Shown one piece after another: positions 7,827 to 12,889 of a DNA stretch of 12,889 bases; the first letter of the stretch is position 1, and each line of letters starts with the position of its first letter. The translations under genes and the position numbers were made by a program. This DNA is from Hyphomicrobiales bacterium (GTDB lineage Bacteria > Pseudomonadota > Alphaproteobacteria > Rhizobiales > Aestuariivirgaceae), in assembly GCA_012032065.1 (NCBI GenBank), contig JAAURV010000053.1, forward strand, positions 1 through 12,889. Direction: 5' to 3'. Below the pieces are notes generated by a model, which did not search any database, was not told where the DNA came from, and saw only the letters and a program-made list of their open reading frames with translations.

Positions 7827-9047
7827 TCAGATAGTCGAGGCGTTCGCGTAGTAGAGCACGATCAAAAGCAGGAAGCCCGTGACCCAAGTGAGGTAGGCTT
7901 CCCATTTGAACCAGATCAGGTCCTTGGGCAGGCTCGACGGCGCGGTCACATATTTCTGCACATTGTAAAAGCCGCCGCCGTGCACTTCCCAGGCTTCGCC
8001 CGCGACTCCCGCCGGAAGCCGGCCGTGCTTCCGAAGCGAGAAGTCGAGCGCCACGAAGTAGAAGGATGTGCCGATCCACGAAATGCCTGCAACGACGTGC
8101 CCCCAGCGGAAGATGAAGTTGAGCCAGTCCTCGTTGATGGGGCCGGTCCACGTCATCGCATAGGCGATGGCGAAGGCGATGGCGATGATGGGCAGAGTCC
8201 ATGCGATTTTCGACATGGGATCGCCGACTTCATGCCGCACCAGGAAATGCCGCGCCGCCGCACCCGCCACCACGATCAGTCCAACCAGAATCCACGCGTG
8301 CGGATGATCGGTGATCATGGCGAAGTGATTGGAGATCATCATCGCCAGCACCGGCAGCGTCAGATATGTGTTGTGCAGAGAGCGCTGCTTGCCGGTGGCG
8401 CCAAGGGATGGATCGGGCGCCTCGCCGCGGATCAGCGCCGCGGTGATTTTTCTCTGGTTCGGGATGATGACCATGAAGACGTTGGCGGCCATGATGGTGC
8501 CCACCAGCACGCCCACGTGAATGAGCGCGCCACGTCCCGAAAAGATCTCCGAGTATCCGAAGGCCGCAACGAGGATGAGCAGGAAGACGAGTGCGGCCAA
8601 CAATGCGGGGTTCGACACCGCGAATGCGCGGCACAGCGCGTCGTAGGCGATCCATCCCGCGACGATGCTCGCGGCCGAAATTGCAATCGCGCTGAAGGGC
8701 GTCAAAGCCATCACGGCGGGATCGATCAGGAAGGCCGAAGCGTCGAGATAGTACTGCACGATCAAAAGCAGGAAGCCCGTGACCCAGGTGAGGTAGGCTT
8801 CCCATTTGAACCAGATCAGATTCTCCGGCAGCTTCGATGGCGCCGAGAGATACTTCTGCACATTGTAGAATCCGCCGCCGTGGACTTCCCATGCCTCGCC
8901 CGAAACTCCAGGCGGCAGCCCGTCACGCTTCTTCAGCGAGAAATCGAGCGCTACGAAATAGAAGGACGTGCCGATCCAGGCGATGCCCGCGATCATGTGG
9001 CCCCAGCGCAGGGCGAGATTCAGCCATTCCGCGATGAACGGATCCAT
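7827..9047 (-). CDS. puuD: PuuD-type urate hydroxylase, full first membrane module plus start of a second
   Basis: PuuD oxidises urate to 5-hydroxyisourate in the membrane and passes electrons to a fused cytochrome c. This 406-residue open frame starts at an ATG with GAGG six bases upstream. Residues 1-300 are a complete module with about eight hydrophobic helices (roughly 12-34, 83-100, 112-135, 148-165, 171-195, 227-246, 251-268, 281-299). They carry RWGH, IGTSFYFVALD, EAWEVHGGGFYNVQKY, LIWFKWEAYLTWVTGF and GKQRSLHNTYLTLPVL. From residue 301 a second copy begins and ends at a frameshift near 7834. The first module has no cytochrome c; the only one lies at the far end, at 7166-7180. Usual PuuD proteins have one module and roughly 400 residues, so the doubled architecture is odd. 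It lies between a purine-type importer and guanine deaminase, which fits urate catabolism. Confidence 0.88.
   Translation of the reverse strand: MDPFIAEWLNLALRWGHMIAGIAWIGTSFYFVALDFSLKKRDGLPPGVSGEAWEVHGGGFYNVQKYLSAPSKLPENLIWFKWEAYLTWVTGFLLLIVQYYLDASAFLIDPAVMALTPFSAIAISAASIVAGWIAYDALCRAFAVSNPALLAALVFLLILVAAFGYSEIFSGRGALIHVGVLVGTIMAANVFMVIIPNQRKITAALIRGEAPDPSLGATGKQRSLHNTYLTLPVLAMMISNHFAMITDHPHAWILVGLIVVAGAAARHFLVRHEVGDPMSKIAWTLPIIAIAFAIAYAMTWTGPINEDWLNFIFRWGHVVAGISWIGTSFYFVALDFSLRKHGRLPAGVAGEAWEVHGGGFYNVQKYVTAPSSLPKDLIWFKWEAYLTWVTGFLLLIVLYYANASTI
7831..7838 (-). other. Probable single-base loss (first frameshift) in puuD
   Basis: The open frame ends NASTI-stop at 7827. Adding one base after TCGAC gives AST/YLIDPSVMAL, which matches the first module's DASAFLIDPAVMAL. 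The spacing between modules is 900 bases on one side of this point and 899 on the other. Confidence 0.8.
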
Positions 9048-9058
9048 GTCAGGCCTCG

Positions 9059-9079
9059 GAAGTCAGAAGTCAGAAGTCA
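9059..9079. repeat. Three tandem 7-bp repeats upstream of puuD
   Basis: GAAGTCA is repeated three times without interruption on the plus strand (TGACTTC on the minus strand). It sits between the hairpin at 9088-9128 and the puuD ribosome site at 9054-9057. It could be slippage-generated filler or a binding site for a regulator; nothing in the sequence decides. Confidence 0.8.
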
Positions 9080-9087
9080 AGTGGGGC

Positions 9088-9128
9088 GGTATCAGACATC
9101 AGCTCCTTGACCACTGATATCTGATACC
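9088..9128 (-). promoter_or_regulatory. Strong RNA hairpin between the binding-protein gene and puuD
   Basis: On the minus strand GGTATCAGATATCAG pairs with CTGATGTCTGATACC over 15 base pairs, including one G-U pair, around an 11-base loop. No run of T follows, so it does not look like an intrinsic terminator. Its place just after the binding-protein stop suggests a transcript-stabilising or processing element that would raise binding-protein mRNA relative to the enzymes. A short repeat TGACCACTG (9108-9116 and 9129-9137) overlaps it. Confidence 0.7.
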
Positions 9129-9141
9129 TGACCACTGCCTG

Positions 9142-10206
9142 TTATTGCGGTAACTGATCGTCGATGCCTTTGACGTACCAGTTCATTCCCAGAATATCGC
9201 CATCGGCCAGGCCTTTGCCGGCTTCACCCACGGCCGAGCCGTCCTGTTTGGTGATCGGGCCGGTGAAGGGATGAAGCTTTCCGGTCTTGATCGCCTCAGC
9301 GGTTTCAGCCGCCATTTTGGCGACGTCCTCCGGAACGTTGGTGAAAGGCGCGAGCGCCACTTCGCCTTCGGCCATGCCGGACCACACCTGGGAGGATTTC
9401 CATGTGCCGTCCATCACCGCCTTGACGCTCTTGATGTAGTGCGGCGCCCAGTTGTCGACGATCGCGGTCATCTGCGCCTTCGGCGCGAACTGGATCATGT
9501 CGGAGGCCTGGCCGAAGCCGAGCTTGCCCTGTTCCTGGGCAATCTGCAGAGGTGCTGTCGAGTCCGTGTGCTGCACCATGGTGTCGGCGCCCTGGCTCAG
9601 GAGAACCTTGGCGGCGTCGGCTTCCTTGCCCGGATCGAACCAGGTGTTGACCCACACGATCTTCACCTTGAAGTCCGGATTGACCGACTGCGCGCCCAGC
9701 ATGAAGGCATTGATGCCGGAGACGACTTCCGGGATCGGGAAGGACACGATGTAACCCGCCACGCCGGTTTTCGACATTTTCGCGGCCATCTGACCGATCA
9801 CGTAGCGGCCCTCGTGGAATTTGGCGTTGTAGGTGCCGACGTTGTCCGCGGTCTTGTAGCCGGTGGCGTGCTCGAACTTCACGTCCGGAAATTTCTTCGC
9901 CACCTTCAGCGTCGGCTCCATGAAGCCGAAGGACGTCGTATAGATGACGTTGCAGCCATCGCGCGCCAGGCGCTCGATGGCGCGTTCGGCATCGGCTTCC
10001 GGAACATTCTCGACATAGGCCGTCTCGACCTTGTCGCCGAACTCCTTCTTCACCGCTTCGAGGCCTTGGTGATGCTGATAAGTCCAGCCGAAGTCGCCGA
10101 TGGGTCCGACATAGACCCAGCAGGCCTTGGTGGCCGCGGACGCGGTTGCGGAGGCAACGCCAATTGCCAGCGCGGCAAGAGCGGCGGTTGCGAGCAGTTT
10201 TTTCAT
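9142..10206 (-). CDS. BMP-family (PnrA-like) ABC transporter substrate-binding protein
   Basis: This is the periplasmic receptor of the importer encoded by the three genes before it. The 354-residue protein begins with a signal peptide (MKKLL, a hydrophobic stretch, then ATASA with likely cleavage after residue 24) and has no lipobox, unlike the lipoprotein members of the family. The mature part starts CWVYVGPIGDFGWTYQHHQG (residues 29-48), the typical N-terminal ligand-pocket region of BMP proteins, and has the FHEGRYVIGQMAA block at residues 130-142. PnrA/BMP proteins bind purine nucleosides or related compounds. The adjoining puuD and guaD genes suggest a purine, urate or ureide ligand, but specificity cannot be read from the sequence. 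An AAGGGAG ribosome site precedes the ATG, and the gene follows the permease by 28 nt. Confidence 0.92.
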   Translation of the reverse strand: MKKLLATAALAALAIGVASATASAATKACWVYVGPIGDFGWTYQHHQGLEAVKKEFGDKVETAYVENVPEADAERAIERLARDGCNVIYTTSFGFMEPTLKVAKKFPDVKFEHATGYKTADNVGTYNAKFHEGRYVIGQMAAKMSKTGVAGYIVSFPIPEVVSGINAFMLGAQSVNPDFKVKIVWVNTWFDPGKEADAAKVLLSQGADTMVQHTDSTAPLQIAQEQGKLGFGQASDMIQFAPKAQMTAIVDNWAPHYIKSVKAVMDGTWKSSQVWSGMAEGEVALAPFTNVPEDVAKMAAETAEAIKTGKLHPFTGPITKQDGSAVGEAGKGLADGDILGMNWYVKGIDDQLPQ

Positions 10207-10234
10207 TTACGTTCTCCCTTGTTTGTTTCGAGTG

Positions 10235-11098
10235 TTAGCGGTCAGGCACAAAAGACTGTCCGAGGCAGGCCGGCGTGTTGGCCCGCATCAGAGAGCGGTT
10301 ACCGGAGATCACCACGAGCGCGGCGATCGTCACGAGATAGGGAAGCATGGATAGGAACTGCGAGGGAATGCCCCATCCGAAGGTTTGCACAGTATATGCG
10401 AGGATCGAGATGGCGCCGAAGAGATAGGCCCCGGCGACGGCCCGCCACGGCAGCCATGATGCGAAAACGACGAGAGCCAGGGCAATCCAGCCGCGGCCGG
10501 CCGTCATGTTCTCCACCCATTGCGGCGTGTAAGCGAGCGAAAGATAGGCTCCGGCCAGTCCTGCGCATCCGCCGCCGAACATGACGCAGAGATAGCGCAC
10601 CGCGACCACGTTGTAGCCCAGCGCATGGGCCGAGCTGTGGCTGTTTCCCACGGCCCGGATGACGAGGCCGGCCTTGGTCTTGAACAGCACATAGGCCACC
10701 GCCGCCGTCAGCAGGATAGCGCCGGGAATTAGCGGATCGATGCCGCCGATGTTGGGAATTTTGACGCCCGGCTGGCCGACGAAACTCTCGCCGATCAACC
10801 CCGAGAGGCCAAGTCCGAGAAGCGTCAACGCCAGCCCCGTCGCCACCTGGTTCGACACCAGCGTCAGCGTCAGGAAGCCGAACAGCAGCGACATGACGAT
10901 GCCCGCCGCGATGGCGGCGAGTATTCCGATGAAGGTCGAGCCGGTGAGAAGCGCTGCCGCGAAGCCGCAGACCGCGCCCATCACCATCATGCCTTCGACG
11001 CCGAGATTGAGGACGCCGGAGCGCTCGACGGCGAGTTCTCCGATGGCCGCGATGAGCAGCGGCGTGGAGGCGGTCATGATCGTCAGTAGGAGGTCCAT
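10235..11098 (-). CDS. ABC transporter permease, BmpD/NupC-like (second permease)
   Basis: This is an inner-membrane subunit of the purine-type importer. The 287-residue protein belongs to the branched-chain/ribose-type permease family. It shows the signature GVLNLGVEGMMVMGA near residues 28-42, which members of this permease pair share, and about eight to nine hydrophobic segments. Its GNSHSSAHALGYNV region resembles the cytoplasmic loop that contacts the ATPase. It starts 4 nt after the stop of the first permease, with GGAG upstream, and is followed by the binding-protein gene. The frame is intact. The substrate is inferred only from context. Confidence 0.9.
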   Translation of the reverse strand: MDLLLTIMTASTPLLIAAIGELAVERSGVLNLGVEGMMVMGAVCGFAAALLTGSTFIGILAAIAAGIVMSLLFGFLTLTLVSNQVATGLALTLLGLGLSGLIGESFVGQPGVKIPNIGGIDPLIPGAILLTAAVAYVLFKTKAGLVIRAVGNSHSSAHALGYNVVAVRYLCVMFGGGCAGLAGAYLSLAYTPQWVENMTAGRGWIALALVVFASWLPWRAVAGAYLFGAISILAYTVQTFGWGIPSQFLSMLPYLVTIAALVVISGNRSLMRANTPACLGQSFVPDR

Positions 11099-11102
11099 GG
11101 CC

Positions 11103-12188
11103 TTACTCCGCCGGTTGCAGATTGGAAGAGCGCGCGCTCGCCTCGAACCTGATCCGATAGAGGATCAGCGTATCGCAAGCGAGGATGAAGAACAGCAGGA
11201 TGCCCTGAAACACCTTGGCGATCTTGTCGGAAATGCCGAGCGTGATCTGCGCCGCTTCTCCGCCGATGTAGCTGAGCGCCAGCAGGAGCCCGGCGAAGAT
11301 CACGCCAATCGGATTGAGTCTTCCAAGGAAGGCCACGATGATCGCGGCGAAGCCGTAGCCCGGAGAAATCTGCGGCTGCAACTGGCCGACAACGCTGGCA
11401 ATCTCGATGCATCCGGCAAGTCCCGCAAGGCCGCCAGAGAGCAGGAAGCAGAACACCACCATCTTCTCGCGCGAGAAGCCCGCGAAGCGGCCGGCGCGCG
11501 GGGCGCTTCCGGCCACGCGAATTTCGAAACCTTTCAAGGTGCGGCCCATGATGAAAGCAAGCCCCAGCCCGGCCAGCACCGCGAACAGGGCGCCCAGGTG
11601 AATCGATCCCGTAATGTTCGGCAGAAGCTGCCAGCCTTCGAAGGTGATCGATTTCGGAAAATTGAAGCCCTGCGGATCGCGCCACGGCCCGCGCACCAGC
11701 CAGTCGAGCAGCAGTTGCGCCACATAGACGAGCATGAGCGATGTCAGTATCTCGTTGGCGCTGAACCTGTTCTTGAGGACAGCGGGAATGTAGCCCCAGG
11801 CCATGCCGCCAAGCGCGCCAAAAACCAGCATCAGCAATAGTGTCAGCGGCGATTGGAAGGTGGGAAACAGGACGGGGATCATGCCGCCCAGTATCGCGCC
11901 CGCGGTAAGCTGGCCCTCGGCGCCGATGTTCCACACATTGGCGAGATAGCAGACCGCAAGCCCCACGCCGATCAAGACGAGCGGAGTCGCCTTGACGATC
12001 AAGGCTTCAATCGACCACCACGCCGTCAAAGGCTCGACGAAGTAAACATAAAGCGCCGAAAACGGATTGAAGCCGCGCAGCGCGAAGATGATGCCGCCGG
12101 CGATGACCGTCAACGCAAGCGCAATGAATGGCGAGGCAATCGCCATCGCATTCGATTGTTCGCCACGCTTCTCAAGCACGATGCGCAT
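11103..12188 (-). CDS. ABC transporter permease, BmpC/NupB-like (first permease)
   Basis: This is the larger inner-membrane subunit of the importer. The 361-residue protein has a short cytoplasmic N-terminus, then many hydrophobic helices, with the signature NVWNIGAEGQLTAGA near residues 85-99 that marks the first permease of nucleoside/BMP importers. The loop GSAPRAGRFAGFSREKM probably contacts the ATPase. The ATG at 12188 lies inside the end of the ATPase gene (17 nt overlap), so translation is probably coupled. The frame is intact. The family also covers sugar permeases, but the partner binding protein is of BMP type. Confidence 0.92.
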   Translation of the reverse strand: MRIVLEKRGEQSNAMAIASPFIALALTVIAGGIIFALRGFNPFSALYVYFVEPLTAWWSIEALIVKATPLVLIGVGLAVCYLANVWNIGAEGQLTAGAILGGMIPVLFPTFQSPLTLLLMLVFGALGGMAWGYIPAVLKNRFSANEILTSLMLVYVAQLLLDWLVRGPWRDPQGFNFPKSITFEGWQLLPNITGSIHLGALFAVLAGLGLAFIMGRTLKGFEIRVAGSAPRAGRFAGFSREKMVVFCFLLSGGLAGLAGCIEIASVVGQLQPQISPGYGFAAIIVAFLGRLNPIGVIFAGLLLALSYIGGEAAQITLGISDKIAKVFQGILLFFILACDTLILYRIRFEASARSSNLQPAE

Positions 12189-12889
12189 GGTGCGTCTCCT
12201 TCACTTCGTGCGCGCCCGCCATGAGCAGGCCGATTTTCTCGGCGTTGAGCTCGCTCGCCGGATAGGCTTCGGAAAGCTGTCCGCGCGAGATGACGGCGAT
12301 GCGATCCGCCACTTCGAAGATCTCGTCGAGGTCCTGACTGATCACCAGCACCGCCGAACCTTCGCGCGAGAGATCGATGAGCGCTTGCCGGATGGTGGCG
12401 GCAGCGCCTGCATCGACGCCCCATGTCGGCTGGTTCACAACCAGAATGCCGGGTTTCCTGTCGAGCTCGCGGCCCACGACGAATTTTTGAAGATTGCCGC
12501 CGGATAGCGCGCGCGCCTCGGGATCGGGCTTGCCTTTGCGCACGTCGAATTCCTTGATCACGCGCTCGCTCACGCCCATCGCGCCGCCCTTCTGCAGGAG
12601 GCCCGTCTTGACGACGCTCTCGTCGGAAGCATGCCGCGTCAGCACCACATTTTCGGAAAGCTTGAATCCCGGCACCGCGCCGTGGCCAAGCCGTTCTTCA
12701 GGCACATAAGCGCCGCCCAGCCGCCGCCGCGAATTGACGCCTTCGCCGCCGCAGGACTTCGTATCCATGACCAGCATTGCGGGACTCGCCACGGAACGCT
12801 CGCCGGAGATGGCGTCGAAAAGTTCCGACTGCCCATTGCCGGCAACGCCGGCGATTGCGACCACCTCTCCCGCCTTCACCGTCGAGCGA
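12172..12889 (-). CDS. Double-domain ABC transporter ATP-binding protein (RbsA/NupA type), C-terminal part only
   Basis: This gives the energy-coupling subunit of the importer; its start lies beyond the right edge of the window. About 238 residues are visible, matching the second ATPase domain of the roughly 500-residue tandem proteins. The Walker A region reads GVAGNGQSELFDAI and lacks the usual lysine. The signature is LSGGNLQKFVVGREL, the Walker B region reads ILVVNQPTWGVD, and the switch histidine position reads SQDLDEI. Such degeneracy of the second domain is normal in the family, so the working catalytic site should be in the missing first domain. The frame is intact and it overlaps the first permease by 17 nt. 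Confidence 0.92.
   Translation of the reverse strand, partial: RSTVKAGEVVAIAGVAGNGQSELFDAISGERSVASPAMLVMDTKSCGGEGVNSRRRLGGAYVPEERLGHGAVPGFKLSENVVLTRHASDESVVKTGLLQKGGAMGVSERVIKEFDVRKGKPDPEARALSGGNLQKFVVGRELDRKPGILVVNQPTWGVDAGAAATIRQALIDLSREGSAVLVISQDLDEIFEVADRIAVISRGQLSEAYPASELNAEKIGLLMAGAHEVKETHHAHRA

Larger units (their letters stand above)
7250..9047 (-). repeat. Direct tandem duplication of the PuuD membrane-module coding sequence
   Basis: Copy one (8148-9047) and copy two (7250-8147, two bases short) both encode the eight-helix PuuD module. The repeat unit is exactly 300 codons, so MDPFIAEWLN at the start aligns with TGPINEDWLN at residue 301 and no stop separates the copies. The copies have diverged through most of their length, but 7856-7919 and 8756-8819 differ at only one of 64 bases. 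Confidence 0.9.

Noticed and set aside
7818..9110. A 430-codon open frame on the plus strand opposite puuD
   Set aside because: Its translation repeats itself only because the underlying puuD modules are duplicated. It shows no domain or ribosome site and is a shadow of puuD.
9088..9128. The hairpin as an intrinsic terminator after the binding-protein gene
   Set aside because: The stem is strong but is followed by GCCCCACTTGAC on the minus strand, with no run of T. A stabilising or processing role fits better.
9271..10584. A 437-codon open frame on the plus strand
   Set aside because: It spans the antisense of the binding protein and part of a permease and crosses their junction. It has no family motif and is a shadow frame.
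12172..12889. Loss of the Walker A lysine as a sign of a dead ATPase
   Set aside because: The second domain of RbsA/NupA-type tandem ATPases is commonly degenerate in this way. The first domain lies outside the window and cannot be judged.

Overview
This is a GC-rich chromosomal segment in which every supported gene lies on the minus strand. The genes are packed with overlaps or short gaps, so the window reads as one long operon or two adjoining ones, transcribed from high to low coordinates. Protein content (BMP-type ABC transporter, membrane urate hydroxylase PuuD with a cytochrome c tail, the gcl-hyi-glxR-gckA set) suggests an alphaproteobacterium, probably of the Hyphomicrobiales. That assignment is an inference from gene families only.

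Layout in transcription order (right to left). Positions 12889-9142: an ABC importer of the purine-nucleoside/BMP type, with the C-terminal half of a double-domain ATPase cut by the window edge, two permeases and a secreted binding protein. Positions 9141-9048: a 94-nt gap holding a strong hairpin and a 3x7-bp tandem repeat. Positions 9047-6971: a PuuD-type urate hydroxylase whose eight-helix membrane module is duplicated in frame (300 codons each) ahead of a single cytochrome c domain, with two single-base frameshifts in the second module. Positions 6971-5628: guanine deaminase. Positions 5635-911: glyoxylate carboligase (one frameshift), hydroxypyruvate isomerase, tartronate semialdehyde reductase and glycerate 2-kinase. 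Positions 854-1: a Gfo/Idh/MocA oxidoreductase with one frameshift, cut by the window edge.

Together the genes describe purine scavenging. A purine-type compound is imported, guanine is deaminated to xanthine, and urate is oxidised with electrons passed to cytochrome c. The glyoxylate released at the end of the ureide branch is condensed to tartronate semialdehyde, reduced to glycerate and phosphorylated to 2-phosphoglycerate. Xanthine dehydrogenase, 5-hydroxyisourate hydrolase, OHCU decarboxylase and the allantoin/ureidoglycolate enzymes are not in the window.

The two points most worth checking are the double-module PuuD and the four single-base losses in three genes. The losses may be sequencing or assembly indels rather than true gene decay, because the protein on both sides of each break is well conserved. 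No RNA genes, CRISPR arrays, insertion sequences, clear promoters or intrinsic terminators were seen, and no stretch longer than 94 bases lacks a gene.
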